A stretch of 60,195 nt of DNA from Eubacteriales Family XIII. Incertae Sedis bacterium (GCA_031261345.1 JAISKC010000013.1:1-60195); one strand, 5' to 3'. Positions 50,305 to 59,421 are shown, numbered from the stretch's first letter. Numbers and translations: made by a program. The notes: generated by a model from the sequence alone, not told the origin.

Positions 50305-51723
50305 ATGTCAAAGGAAGTTTTAGAAGATGTAACCATGGAAAAAATCGTAGCCCTCTGCAAGAACCGCGGGTTCATATATCCTGGTTCTGACATCTACGGA
50401 GGGCTTGCAAACAGCTGGGATTACGGCCCCATCGGCGTCGAACTCAAGAACAATATCAAGAAGGCTTGGTGGCGGAAGTTCGTGCAGGAGAGCCCCTACA
50501 ATGTGGGCCTCGATGCGGCGATACTGATGAACCCGCAGGTCTGGGTTGCTTCTGGCCACGTTGGCGGATTTGCCGACCCGCTTTTGGATTGCAAATCCTG
50601 CAAGTCAAGATTTCGTGCCGACCAACTGATTGAGGACTACATTCTCAAAAAAGAAGGTCGGGAAGAGGTCATAGACGGCTGGACAAATGAGGAGATGGAG
50701 AATTTCATCAAGGAAAAGGGCATCGTCTGTCCGGAGTGCGGAAAGAGCGACTTCACGGGCATCAGACAGTTCAACCTCATGTTCAAAACCCACGCGGGCG
50801 TTACTGATGACAGCTCAAATGAAATATTCATGAGGCCGGAAACGGCGCAGGGCATATTCGTCAATTTCAGAAACGTTCAAAGGACGGCGAGAAAGAAGAT
50901 TCCGTTCGGGATCGCTCAGGTCGGAAAATCATTCAGAAATGAAATCACGCCAGGAAATTTCATATTCAGGACGCGCGAGTTTGAGCAGATGGAGCTCGAA
51001 TTTTTCTGCGAGCCTGGCACGGATTTGGAGTGGCACAAATACTGGAAGGACTATGCTGTGAACTTCCTCAAGGCGCTCGGTATCAGGGAGGAACTCTTGA
51101 GGCTTAGGGATCACGGCGAGGAGGAGCTTTCGCACTACAGCAATGCGACTTCGGACATAGAGTTCCTTTTCCCCTTTGGTTGGGGCGAGCTCTGGGGCAT
51201 CGCGGACAGGACGGATTTCGATCTCAAGCAGCATATCGAGCACTCGGGTCAGGACCTCTCGTATAGGGACCCCGAGACGAATGAAAAATATGTGCCTTAC
51301 TGCATCGAGCCGTCGCTCGGAGCCGACAGAAGTCTGCTCGCATTTCTCGTGAATGCCTATGAGGAGGAATCGCTGAGCTCCGACGAAAAGAGCACGGACG
51401 ACGTGCGTACGGTAATGCATTTTCACCCCGCCCTTGCACCGTTCAAGGCGGCTGTGTTGCCTCTGACAAAGAAGCAGAGTGAGGGTGCTCTGGCACTTCA
51501 CGCAGAGCTTTCGAAGCATTTCATGGTCGATTACGATGTGGCTGGCAATATCGGGAAGCGTTACAGAAGAGAGGACGAGATTGGCACGCCTTTCTGCATT
51601 ACTTATGACTTTGATAGTCCTGAGGACAACAGCGTTACTATCAGGGATAGGGATACTATGGAGCAGATTCGCCTGCCTATCGCGGAGGTAAGGAAGTATA
51701 TTGAGGAGAAGTTGGAATTTTAG
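50305..51723 (+). CDS. glyS: Glycine--tRNA ligase, alpha2 type
   Basis: A 472-residue class II synthetase of the homodimeric type (also called glyQS or glyS). Motif 2 region [25 protein letters not shown] and motif 3 ...[24 protein letters not shown] are clear. An insertion with CKSCKSRF and CPECGKSDF forms a zinc-finger-like element seen in this type. The C terminus is the anticodon-binding fold (AVLPLTKKQ). The gene starts directly after the stop of the DUF4342 gene. Confidence 0.96.
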   Translation: MSKEVLEDVTMEKIVALCKNRGFIYPGSDIYGGLANSWDYGPIGVELKNNIKKAWWRKFVQESPYNVGLDAAILMNPQVWVASGHVGGFADPLLDCKSCKSRFRADQLIEDYILKKEGREEVIDGWTNEEMENFIKEKGIVCPECGKSDFTGIRQFNLMFKTHAGVTDDSSNEIFMRPETAQGIFVNFRNVQRTARKKIPFGIAQVGKSFRNEITPGNFIFRTREFEQMELEFFCEPGTDLEWHKYWKDYAVNFLKALGIREELLRLRDHGEEELSHYSNATSDIEFLFPFGWGELWGIADRTDFDLKQHIEHSGQDLSYRDPETNEKYVPYCIEPSLGADRSLLAFLVNAYEEESLSSDEKSTDDVRTVMHFHPALAPFKAAVLPLTKKQSEGALALHAELSKHFMVDYDVAGNIGKRYRREDEIGTPFCITYDFDSPEDNSVTIRDRDTMEQIRLPIAEVRKYIEEKLEF

Positions 51724-51732
51724 TTGAAGGGA

Positions 51733-51828
51733 TGGATTGCGGGTCGAGCCCGCAATGACGGTAATGGTAAGGGCTGGATTCACTGCGGCAAGCCCCAGCA
51801 CAGGTCTGCGCTGCGCTCGCAATGACAG
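51733..51828. repeat. Two palindromic repeat copies between glyS and ppdK
   Basis: A TCGA-centre copy (51733-51761) and a composite copy with CACTGCGGCAAGCCCCAGCA centre (51769-51828). Confidence 0.85.
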
Positions 51829-51854
51829 TTAAATAATAGTTAAGGAGGAACGTA

Positions 51855-54485
51855 ATGGGTAAGAAGTATTTATATCTTTTTGAAGAGGGCAATGCAACTA
51901 TGCGGGACTTGCTCGGAGGCAAGGGCGCAAACCTTGCAGAAATGACCGGCCTTGGGATGCCGGTGCCGCAGGGCTTCACGATCAGCACCGAAGCGTGCAC
52001 GAGGTATTATGAAGACGGCGAGCAGATAGCCGATGATATCAGATCGGATATTCTGGAATATATCACGAAGCTCGAAGCGAAGACAGGCAAGAAGTTTGGC
52101 GATATAGAAAATCCGCTTTTAGTATCCGTCCGCTCGGGCGCGAGAGCCTCCATGCCAGGCATGATGGACACGATCCTCAACCTCGGACTCAACGAGACAG
52201 TAACCGAGGCCTTCGCAAAGAAGACGAACAATCCGAGATTTGCATGGGATTCATACAGAAGATTCATTCAGATGTATTCCGACGTAGTAATGGAAGTTTC
52301 AAAGGCTCATTTTGAGAAATTGATCACCGACCTCAAGGCGAAGAGAGGCGTCGAGAGCGATACAGACCTCACGGCCGAAGACCTCAAGGAACTCGCAGAC
52401 CAGTTCAAGGCAGAATACAAGGAGTCTACGGGCGACGACTTTCCGACCGAGGCCAAGGATCAGCTCTTCGGTGCCATCAAGGCTGTGTTCCGCTCATGGG
52501 ACAATGAGAGAGCCATCATCTACAGAAGAATGAACGACATTCCTTCATCCTGGGGCACGGCGGTCAACGTTCAGTCGATGGTCTTTGGCAACATGGGCGA
52601 GACTTCGGGTACAGGCGTCGCTTTCTCGAGAAATCCCTCGACAGGCGAAAAGGGACTCTATGGCGAATATTTGATGAATGCCCAAGGTGAAGACGTCGTT
52701 GCGGGCGTTCGCACACCTGTGCCAATCGGCAAACTTGAAGAGCAAAATCCCGAGGTATACGAGCAGTTCAAGACTATCGTATCCACACTCGAAAACCATT
52801 ACAGAGATATGCAGGACATGGAGTTCACCATCGAAGAAGGCAAACTCTACATGCTACAGACGAGAAACGGCAAGAGAACGGCTGCCGCGGCACTCAAGGT
52901 CGCGACGGACCTCGTTGACGAGGGCATGATTTCGGAGAAAGAAGCCGTTCTGATGATCGACCCGAGAGTCCTCGACGCCGTGCTTCACCCGCAGTTTGAT
53001 GCGGCTGCACTGAAGAGTGCAAAGCCCATCGGCACAGGACTTCCGGCCTCCCCGGGCGCCGCTACAGGCGAAGTCGTATTCACCGCCGAGGCGGCGGTCA
53101 AGGCTGCCAATGACGGCGCGAAAAATATCATTCTCGTCAGGCTTGAGACCTCGCCGGAAGACATCGAAGGCATGCACGTTTCAAAGGGTATCCTCACCGC
53201 GAGAGGCGGCATGACGTCTCACGCAGCAGTGGTCGCGCGCGGCATGGGGACATGCTGTGTTTCCGGACTCGGTGCTATCAAGTTTTCCGAGGATGAGACG
53301 AGCTTCACACTTGGCGGAAAGACATTTAAGGCTGGCGACAGTATTTCGCTCGACGGCACCACCGGCAATGTTTACGAGGGATTGATTGCAACGGTGGACG
53401 CTTCCATCAGCGGCGAATTCAAGCGCCTCATGGATTGGGCGGATTCATATCGCACGATGAAGGTTCGCACGAACGCGGATACCCCTGCCGATGCGGCAAA
53501 TGCTCGCAGATTTGGCGCGGAGGGTATAGGCCTCTGCAGAACTGAACATATGTTCTTTGAGCCGGATAGAATAGCGGCGATAAGAGAGATGATCGTTGCT
53601 GATTCGGTAGAGCAGAGGGAAGCTGCGCTCGAGAAACTTCTGCCGATGCAGAGAGGCGACTTCGAGGGTATCTACGAGGCTATGTCAGGTCTTCCAGTAA
53701 CGGTCAGGCTTTTAGACCCGCCGTTACATGAATTCCTTCCCACTGACCCTGATGACATCGCGGCTCTCGCAAAGGAAATGAATATTTCACTCGAGAATTT
53801 GAATGCAAAGATAGCTTCGCTTCACGAGTTCAATCCGATGATGGGACACAGAGGCTGCCGTCTCGATGTTACCTATCCCGAAATCGGCGTCATGCAGACG
53901 AGGGCCATCATAGAAGCGGCTATCAACGTGAAGACGGCTCACCCCGACTGGGATCTCGTTCCAGAAATCATGATTCCTCTCGTCGGAGATGTGAAGGAAC
54001 TCGCCTTTGTCAAGAATATAGTGAAGACGACCGCCGATGCCATCATTGAGGAGGCCGGTATTGATTTGCCATATCTCGTCGGCACGATGATTGAGATTCC
54101 CAGAGCGGCACTCACAGCGGACGAAATCGCGACGGAAGCCGAGTTCTTCTCCTTCGGAACAAACGACCTGACGCAGATGACATTCGGTTTCAGCAGAGAC
54201 GATGCGGGCTCATTCCTAGACGCATATTATGCAAACAAGATCTATGAGAGTGATCCGTTTGCCAAGCTCGACCAAAACGGCGTTGGAAAGCTCGTCGAGA
54301 CAGCAGTCAAGCTCGGCAAGCAGACGAGACCCGACATCAAACTCGGTATCTGCGGAGAGCATGGCGGAGATCCGTCATCGGTTGACTTCTGCTACAAGGC
54401 AGGGCTCGCCTATGTATCGTGTTCACCGTTCCGCGTTCCAATCGCAAGGTTGGCAGCGGCGCAGTCAGCACTGAACGACAAATAG
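51855..54485 (+). CDS. ppdK: Pyruvate, phosphate dikinase
   Basis: An 876-residue enzyme that interconverts pyruvate, ATP and phosphate with PEP, AMP and PPi, giving anaerobes extra ATP in glycolysis. The nucleotide-binding domain starts GKKYLYLFEEG and LLGGKGANLAEM. The phospho-histidine is in GGMTSHAAVVARGMG (about 454). The TIM barrel has the catalytic CGEHGGDPSSV near the end. Length matches the family. GGAGG precedes the ATG. A ROK sugar kinase follows, consistent with a glycolytic role. Confidence 0.97.
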   Translation: MGKKYLYLFEEGNATMRDLLGGKGANLAEMTGLGMPVPQGFTISTEACTRYYEDGEQIADDIRSDILEYITKLEAKTGKKFGDIENPLLVSVRSGARASMPGMMDTILNLGLNETVTEAFAKKTNNPRFAWDSYRRFIQMYSDVVMEVSKAHFEKLITDLKAKRGVESDTDLTAEDLKELADQFKAEYKESTGDDFPTEAKDQLFGAIKAVFRSWDNERAIIYRRMNDIPSSWGTAVNVQSMVFGNMGETSGTGVAFSRNPSTGEKGLYGEYLMNAQGEDVVAGVRTPVPIGKLEEQNPEVYEQFKTIVSTLENHYRDMQDMEFTIEEGKLYMLQTRNGKRTAAAALKVATDLVDEGMISEKEAVLMIDPRVLDAVLHPQFDAAALKSAKPIGTGLPASPGAATGEVVFTAEAAVKAANDGAKNIILVRLETSPEDIEGMHVSKGILTARGGMTSHAAVVARGMGTCCVSGLGAIKFSEDETSFTLGGKTFKAGDSISLDGTTGNVYEGLIATVDASISGEFKRLMDWADSYRTMKVRTNADTPADAANARRFGAEGIGLCRTEHMFFEPDRIAAIREMIVADSVEQREAALEKLLPMQRGDFEGIYEAMSGLPVTVRLLDPPLHEFLPTDPDDIAALAKEMNISLENLNAKIASLHEFNPMMGHRGCRLDVTYPEIGVMQTRAIIEAAINVKTAHPDWDLVPEIMIPLVGDVKELAFVKNIVKTTADAIIEEAGIDLPYLVGTMIEIPRAALTADEIATEAEFFSFGTNDLTQMTFGFSRDDAGSFLDAYYANKIYESDPFAKLDQNGVGKLVETAVKLGKQTRPDIKLGICGEHGGDPSSVDFCYKAGLAYVSCSPFRVPIARLAAAQSALNDK

Positions 54486-54529
54486 TATCGTTACTTGAAA
54501 ATGCCGGTAATGGTAGTGAGGATATGGAT

Positions 54530-55492
54530 ATGAGATATGATTTTGGTATAGACATCGGAGGCACAAATATTGACGTGGGTCTTGTGAAGGAACACGAGAC
54601 TGTCGTATCAAGGCGGAACATCAAAACTCAGCAGCATATCGATCCAAAGAGTGCTATCGAGGTGATCACCGCTTCGATGATTGAGCAGATGGACAAATTC
54701 GGGTTGACGTCTTCGGACATTTCCTCGATAGGTATAGGCATCACCGGCATTATCGACCATGACAAGGGTATCCTTCAGTGGTCACCAAACCTCGTATGGA
54801 AGGATCTTCACTTCAGCGAGGAATTCGAGGGCAGACTCGGCATCAAAACGGTTGTTGAAAACGACGCAAACGCCGCGGCGATAGGCGAGTTTTTCCTCGG
54901 AGCTGGCAGAGGTGCGGTCTCGTCTATTCTCGTTACACTCGGGACGGGTATCGGCGGCGGCTTCGTGAACAAGGGCATTCTTTACAAGGGTATCAACGGT
55001 AGCGAAGTCGAGATAGGCCATATGGTAATAAACAAGGGCGGTAGAGAATGTCATTGCGGCAGGAAAGGCTGTTTTGAGCGTTACGCTTCAGCATCGGGCC
55101 TCAAAATCACCATTCAGGAGAAGATGGCGGAGTATGAAGACAGCCTTATGTGGACGCTCGAAGACGGAGACGCGACGAAGGTTTCGACGCACACGGCTTT
55201 TGATGCGGCGGCACTCGGAGATCAGGCGGCAAAAGAGGCACTCGAACTCTACTACGATGATTTGGCGCTCGGCCTCACAAATGTCATCAACATCTTCCAG
55301 CCCGATATGGTCATACTGAGTGGCGGGCTCACAAACGTTGGCGAGGAATTGATGATTCCGGTCAGAGAAAGAGTCGCGAAGGAAGTATACAGCAAGAATA
55401 CGGACAAGAATGCGAGCATCAGAGTGGCGACACTCGGAAACGACACAGGGATTTTGGGCGCAGCAAACATCATCAGAGCACGGGAAGATTAG
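54530..55492 (+). CDS. ROK-family glucokinase
   Basis: A 320-residue ROK sugar kinase, likely glucokinase. ATP-binding DIGGTNIDVGLV (about 7-18), sugar-binding and catalytic VENDANAAAIGE, LGTGIGGGFV, and the zinc motif CHCGRKGCFE (about 173-182) are all present. The start at 54530 is taken because GAGG lies 8 bases upstream; the frame extends into ppdK but has no need to. Located between ppdK and tmk, it could feed glycolysis. Confidence 0.92.
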   Translation: MRYDFGIDIGGTNIDVGLVKEHETVVSRRNIKTQQHIDPKSAIEVITASMIEQMDKFGLTSSDISSIGIGITGIIDHDKGILQWSPNLVWKDLHFSEEFEGRLGIKTVVENDANAAAIGEFFLGAGRGAVSSILVTLGTGIGGGFVNKGILYKGINGSEVEIGHMVINKGGRECHCGRKGCFERYASASGLKITIQEKMAEYEDSLMWTLEDGDATKVSTHTAFDAAALGDQAAKEALELYYDDLALGLTNVINIFQPDMVILSGGLTNVGEELMIPVRERVAKEVYSKNTDKNASIRVATLGNDTGILGAANIIRARED

Positions 55493-55660
55493 ATGTTACT
55501 TTACTACGTCAAGATAGCATTTGTAGCACTATTTTGTTTGCCGATTTTATATCTTGGCATACGTTATCTTTCGACGCTTGTTGAAACGGCTTCGTATGGA
55601 AAAAAGAGTACCCGAAAACGACGCCACCCCGAGGGTGAAAACGGCGGTGAAAAAAATTGA
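55493..55660 (+). CDS. Small single-pass membrane protein
   Basis: A 55-residue protein starting MLLYYVKIAFVALFCLPILY. One membrane helix (about 5-28) is followed by a basic, polar tail (GKKSTRKRRHPEGENGGEKN). Its ATG directly follows the ROK kinase stop and its stop overlaps the tmk start by 4 bases, so it is embedded in the operon and very probably translated. The function is unknown. Confidence 0.75.
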   Translation: MLLYYVKIAFVALFCLPILYLGIRYLSTLVETASYGKKSTRKRRHPEGENGGEKN

Positions 55661-56265
55661 GTCTGTTCATTACCTTTGAAGGCGGCGACGGAGCCGGCAA
55701 ATCCACGCAGATAAAAAAACTGGCGGAGTTTTTCCGTAATCAGGGCATACCGGTCGTAATTACTCGCGAGCCCGGGGGCACACCTATAGGAGAGAAAATC
55801 AGGGAAGTAATTCTCGACAAAGAAAATGCCGAGATGGAGGACACGACGGAGATGTTTCTCTATGCGGCGGCTAGGGCGCAACTCGTCAGGGAGGTCATCA
55901 GGCCCGCATTACTGGCCGGAAAAGTCGTCATCTGCGACAGATTTTTGGATTCGAGCATCGTCTATCAGGGATTTGGGAGAGGTCTTGGAAATGTGGTTCA
56001 GCATGTGAATGAGCCGGCCGTTTCCGGAATTTCTCCGAACCTGACGATTCTTCTTTCCTTGGATACGAAGGCGGCGAGCGAGCGCAGAAAAAACAGTGAA
56101 AATGACAGAATCGAGGCGGAAGGCGACAGCCTTCAAAACAAGGTCCGCGAGGCCTACGGCATACTCGCCTCTGAATATAAGGATAGGATAGTAACTATCG
56201 ATGCTTCAAAGGGTATAGATGAAATTTCGGAGCTGATAATCGAGCAGGTAAAGGCAAGACTATGA
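55657..56265 (+). CDS. tmk: Thymidylate kinase
   Basis: A 202-residue dTMP kinase. P-loop FEGGDGAGKSTQ (about 7-18), substrate-binding TREPGGTPIGE (DRE/DRX-type, about 36-46) and DRFLDSSIVYQG (about 91) are intact. Start is TTG 55657, overlapping the preceding stop as TTGA, with GGTGA upstream. The lid region is of the Gram-positive type. It overlaps holB by 4 bp. Confidence 0.95.
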   Translation: MSLFITFEGGDGAGKSTQIKKLAEFFRNQGIPVVITREPGGTPIGEKIREVILDKENAEMEDTTEMFLYAAARAQLVREVIRPALLAGKVVICDRFLDSSIVYQGFGRGLGNVVQHVNEPAVSGISPNLTILLSLDTKAASERRKNSENDRIEAEGDSLQNKVREAYGILASEYKDRIVTIDASKGIDEISELIIEQVKARL

Positions 56266-57065
56266 CCTTATTTCACGCATATTTGATTTCCGGCGGAAAC
56301 GCTGAAGAGCGGCTGGACTACGCCGTGAATTTTGCATCCGAGGTATTCGGTTTGGACGATCCCGAGGCGGCTTTCAAAATTGAAAGGGGCGTTCACGAGG
56401 ATCTTCACTTTGTGCTTCCGGATCCGGAGAAAAAGACGCCGGTGCTGTCCGTAGCGGTGATAGAGCAGCTTCAAGCCGTCATGAAGTCCAAGCCTCTCGC
56501 GTCGCCTATGAAGATAGCCATTATTCCCGAAGCGGAGAAAATGAACGAGTCTGCGCAGAATAAATTACTAAAGCTCTTGGAAGAACCGGCCTCGGGCGAT
56601 ATTCTGTTGCTGCTAACTCAAAATGAGGAGAAACTTTTGCCGACTGTGCGGTCAAGGTGCGTCAGGAAAAGGCTCACCGGCGGGGAGAGAATAGACGCCG
56701 ATGCGGCTCTCCTTGATACAGTAAAGGACATTGTTCGGATTTTGGTGTATGATAGAGGGGTACTCGCGGAGGCATTCGCCATACTTGACGAATTCACCGG
56801 AAGCGCGGACGAATCGATCAATTTGCTATTTTCGCTTGAAGCGTTTTTGAGAGATATGGCTGTCGGCACTTACGACAGCAACCTGCTATGGGACGAGACA
56901 CTCGCGGCAAACACCGAGAAGATGACGCCCAAGATGGCATATAGGTTGATGAAATGTATCGATCACATTGAGGTGGCAATATCGGACATAGAGGGGGGGC
57001 TTCGCCCCAAGACCTGTCTTAGAGACATGGCTTTGCAGATAAAAGCAGGAGGCGTAAATGCGTAA
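56262..57065 (+). CDS. holB: DNA polymerase III subunit delta'
   Basis: A 267-residue clamp-loader subunit. HAYLISGGNAEERLDYA replaces the usual P-loop; the SRC motif is present (TVRSRCVRKRL, about 126), with NKLLKLLEEPASG before it. This is shorter than typical delta' (about 320 aa) but the order tmk-holB-ricT is the usual Firmicutes arrangement. It overlaps both neighbours slightly (4 and 8 bp). Confidence 0.92.
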   Translation: MTLFHAYLISGGNAEERLDYAVNFASEVFGLDDPEAAFKIERGVHEDLHFVLPDPEKKTPVLSVAVIEQLQAVMKSKPLASPMKIAIIPEAEKMNESAQNKLLKLLEEPASGDILLLLTQNEEKLLPTVRSRCVRKRLTGGERIDADAALLDTVKDIVRILVYDRGVLAEAFAILDEFTGSADESINLLFSLEAFLRDMAVGTYDSNLLWDETLAANTEKMTPKMAYRLMKCIDHIEVAISDIEGGLRPKTCLRDMALQIKAGGVNA

Positions 57066-58050
57066 TGTAGTTGCTATAAATTTTAGGTCGTCGGCGAGGA
57101 TATACCATTTTGATCCAGGCGACCTCGAGGTGAAATGCGGCGATGCTGTCGTCGTTGAAACACAGAGAGGCGTGGAGTTCGGCTTTGTCAGGGGCGGAAT
57201 TTCGCAGGTAGACGAAAATGAGTTTGGAAAGAATATCAAATTCGTGAAGAGGCTTGCGACCGAAGAAGACAAGCGGATAGACAGGGACAATCAAGAGAAA
57301 AAACACGATGCAATCGTTCGGTGCAAGAAGATAATAGCCGAGCACAAGCTTGACATGAAGCTGATTGACGCCGAGTATACCTTCGAGGGAAACAAACTTG
57401 TGTTTTATTTCACTTCGGAGAAAAGGGTTGACTTCAGAGTGCTGGTGAAGGATTTGGCTACCGAATTCAGAAAGAGAATCGAACTCAGACAAATCGGCGT
57501 CAGGGACGAGGCAAGGCTCCTCGGAGGCATAGGAAACTGTGGCCGCGAGCTATGCTGCAAGAGTTGGCTTCAGGACTTTGAGCCCGTTTCGATAAAGATG
57601 GCAAAGGTGCAGAACCTTTCGCTGAATCCAAACAAGATTTCGGGCTGCTGCGGCCGGCTTATGTGCTGTCTCAAATATGAGAACGACACATATCAGGATT
57701 TGAAAAAGGGCATGCCGAACAACGCCGAGTATGTTACTACGCCAGAAGGTCCCGCCAAGGTTTGGGATATGAATATATTCAACGGTACGGTTCGCGTCCG
57801 CTATATCGAGTCGGAGCGAACGAATGACAGCCCCGAAAAACTCAGCAACGACCTCTACGAATACGACAAGGAACAAATTGTTCGCAAGCCGAAAACGCAA
57901 GGCGGCAGTGGTCAAGGCAACGGCAAAGGCGGCAAGGGAAACAAACACAAAAATAGAGGCAACAGGGGAAAGCAGGAGAGCAACAAGGACATCAACAAAG
58001 AAATTGCCAATGCGGTAGCAGAAGACCTAGTCCAAGTAGTCGAAGAATAA
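57058..58050 (+). CDS. ricT: RicT (YaaT/PSP1-domain) regulatory iron-sulfur protein
   Basis: A 330-residue PSP1-domain protein. In Bacillus, RicT forms the Y complex with RicA and RicF, binds Fe-S clusters and stimulates RNase Y processing and developmental switches. Cluster cysteines are visible in GIGNCGRELCCKSWL and GCCGRLMCCLKYE (about 160-205). The tail (about 280-330) is low-complexity Gly/Lys/Asn, then an acidic end. It follows holB as in B. subtilis. Confidence 0.93.
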   Translation: MRNVVAINFRSSARIYHFDPGDLEVKCGDAVVVETQRGVEFGFVRGGISQVDENEFGKNIKFVKRLATEEDKRIDRDNQEKKHDAIVRCKKIIAEHKLDMKLIDAEYTFEGNKLVFYFTSEKRVDFRVLVKDLATEFRKRIELRQIGVRDEARLLGGIGNCGRELCCKSWLQDFEPVSIKMAKVQNLSLNPNKISGCCGRLMCCLKYENDTYQDLKKGMPNNAEYVTTPEGPAKVWDMNIFNGTVRVRYIESERTNDSPEKLSNDLYEYDKEQIVRKPKTQGGSGQGNGKGGKGNKHKNRGNRGKQESNKDINKEIANAVAEDLVQVVEE

Positions 58051-58091
58051 TCAGGAATTGAATTAGAAACATTATGACTCGAAATGTGGCT

Positions 58092-58135
58092 TTTGTCCCG
58101 TATTCTGCTATATAGAAGCTCAAATCTGGGACAAA
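58092..58135. repeat. 8-bp inverted repeat upstream of the DUF4160 cassette
   Basis: TTTGTCCC (58092-58099) and GGGACAAA (58128-58135). It may be an operator of the XRE-controlled cassette. Confidence 0.5.
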
Positions 58136-58186
58136 TCCGCTATCTCGGAGGAAAATGTGATAGGATAAGGACATCGGAGGTGCATA

Positions 58187-58453
58187 ATGCCACTAATATC
58201 ATCATTCTATGGAATACTAATTTATATATATCAGGAAAAAGGAGAGACCCATAGTACGCCTCATGTTCATGCCGGTTATGCTGAGTACGATATGTCTATT
58301 GATTTTGATGCAAATGTTTTAGCCGGAAGTCTGCCAAATAAGCAGAAAAAACTTGTTGAGGCTTGGGTACTTATTCATCAAGATGAATTGAAAGCGGCAT
58401 GGAAAGCATATAATGAATTTGGAGAGTTGATCAAAATCAAGGGGCTAGAATGA
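58187..58453 (+). CDS. DUF4160 protein
   Basis: An 88-residue DUF4160 protein: MPLISSFYGILIYIYQEKGE, then PHVHAGYAEYDMSIDF and LVEAWVLIHQDELKAAW are its typical blocks. CGGAGG lies before the ATG. DUF4160 genes nearly always precede DUF2442 genes, as here, and the pair is often seen with toxin-antitoxin systems or on mobile DNA. No biochemical role is known to me. Confidence 0.9.
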   Translation: MPLISSFYGILIYIYQEKGETHSTPHVHAGYAEYDMSIDFDANVLAGSLPNKQKKLVEAWVLIHQDELKAAWKAYNEFGELIKIKGLE

Positions 58454-58456
58454 AAA

Positions 58457-58708
58457 ATGAGACCGCGTGCTATTGAAGTCAGACCTATCGATGATTATAG
58501 GCTTCTAATAACTTTTACAAACTTAGAGAAGCGTATTTTTGATGTGAAACCATATTCTAAATTTCCTTCTTTCGAAAAAGTCTTTAACAATTTTGATTCA
58601 GTTCATATATCCGGACTATCTGTTGCATGGGAAAATGGTGCAGACATCTGCCCAGACGAACTATATTATGAGAGCGTTCCATTTGAAGGAGGTGCAGAGA
58701 TATGGTAA
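58457..58708 (+). CDS. DUF2442 protein
   Basis: An 83-residue DUF2442 protein (VRPIDDYRLLITFTNLEKRIFDVKPY ... WENGADICPDELYYESV). It begins 3 bp after the DUF4160 gene and overlaps the XRE gene by 7 bp. NMR-type folds of this family are small alpha/beta; it is often called NadS-associated or antitoxin-like, but the function is not settled. Confidence 0.9.
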   Translation: MRPRAIEVRPIDDYRLLITFTNLEKRIFDVKPYSKFPSFEKVFNNFDSVHISGLSVAWENGADICPDELYYESVPFEGGAEIW

Positions 58709-58992
58709 AGGCGACTTCGTGGATAGAACACGAACGGGAGATGAGAGAAGATGGAATCTTGACCCCTGAACGCGAAGCGGAAATTCAGGTGGAGGTTGAA
58801 ATTATTGCTGCTTTCATTGAAGCTCGCAGGAAAGAAAACTTATCTCAAAGAAAGCTTGAAGAGTTGACAGGTGTAAGCCATAGTACGATAAATCGATTGG
58901 AAAATGGTGATACCTCTCCGTCCGTCAGTACATTGCTAAAAGTATTGATACCACTGGGGAAAACACTGAAAATAGTTCCGATTGAACGATAG
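58702..58992 (+). CDS. XRE-family DNA-binding protein
   Basis: A 96-residue regulator with a C-terminal helix-turn-helix (NLSQRKLEELTGVSHSTINRLENGDTSPSVSTLLKVLIPLG, about 44-85) after a helical N terminus (about 1-40) with HEREMREDGILTPEREAEI. That layout is typical of HigA-like antitoxins. It is the third gene of a tight cassette and probably represses it. GGAGG precedes the ATG. Confidence 0.9.
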   Translation: MVKATSWIEHEREMREDGILTPEREAEIQVEVEIIAAFIEARRKENLSQRKLEELTGVSHSTINRLENGDTSPSVSTLLKVLIPLGKTLKIVPIER

Positions 58993-59027
58993 AGTTGAGG
59001 GCTATTGAGGTGGATTCTTCGGTATCT

Positions 59028-59056
59028 TTGACTAAAGTAATGCTCTGCATTATGAT
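59028..59056 (+). promoter_or_regulatory. Promoter of a candidate small RNA
   Basis: TTGACT (59028-59033) and TATGAT (59051-59056), 17 bp apart, with no gene downstream before the terminator at 59120. Confidence 0.75.
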
Positions 59057-59062
59057 TATTAC

Positions 59063-59143
59063 ATAATAGCAGCGGGGAAACCTGCTGTGGGGTTGGTTGA
59101 AAGACCATGGCCCTACCATGGCGGGGACAATCTCCGCCTTTTT
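59063..59143 (+). ncRNA. Candidate small RNA of about 80 bases
   Basis: The unit is promoter, then three hairpins, with no ORF. Hairpin 1 (59070-59087) is CAGCGGG-GAAA-CCTGCTG, a 7-bp stem with a GNRA tetraloop. Hairpin 2 (59105-59121) is CCATGG-CCCTA-CCATGG. Hairpin 3 is the terminator GGCGGGGA-CAA-TCTCCGCC followed by five T. GGTTGGTT between hairpins 1 and 2 is single-stranded in this model and could be a seed. I do not recognise the family (not 6S, SRP, tmRNA or RNase P by size). Confidence 0.6.
59120..59143 (+). terminator. Intrinsic terminator of the candidate small RNA
   Basis: 8-bp stem GGCGGGGA/TCTCCGCC (one G-T pair) with a CAA loop and a T5 tail. Confidence 0.8.
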
Positions 59144-59232
59144 ATGTACCGAATTCGGGAATATTACGTGAATTGGCGGAGTAGATTCACACGGAGATGC
59201 GGCTTCTTAATTGGGCCGTGTTTTTGTTGTAG

Positions 59233-59369
59233 CTCGGGAAACTGGTGATTCGCGTCGATTTTGGGCTGTTTTTCTACGCAAATCAACGGTTTCCCGAGGT
59301 AGATGAAGTAGGGGACAGGTCCGCTGTCCTGTTTTCTGGAAAAAAGTAAGACAGCGGACCTGTCCCCTA
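59233..59369. repeat. Pair of inverted repeats (10-bp and 20-bp arms)
   Basis: CTCGGGAAAC (59233-59242) pairs with GTTTCCCGAG (59289-59298). Next to it, a perfect 20-bp inverted repeat (59309-59328 and 59350-59369) has arms TAGGGGACAGGTCCGCTGTC and its complement around a 21-base loop. The latter looks like a REP-type element. No gene is seen from 59144 to 59421. Confidence 0.85.
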
Positions 59370-59421
59370 TCGTTACACCCACAACAATGATGAATAAATT
59401 TCAATTATTTCAAAATAATGG

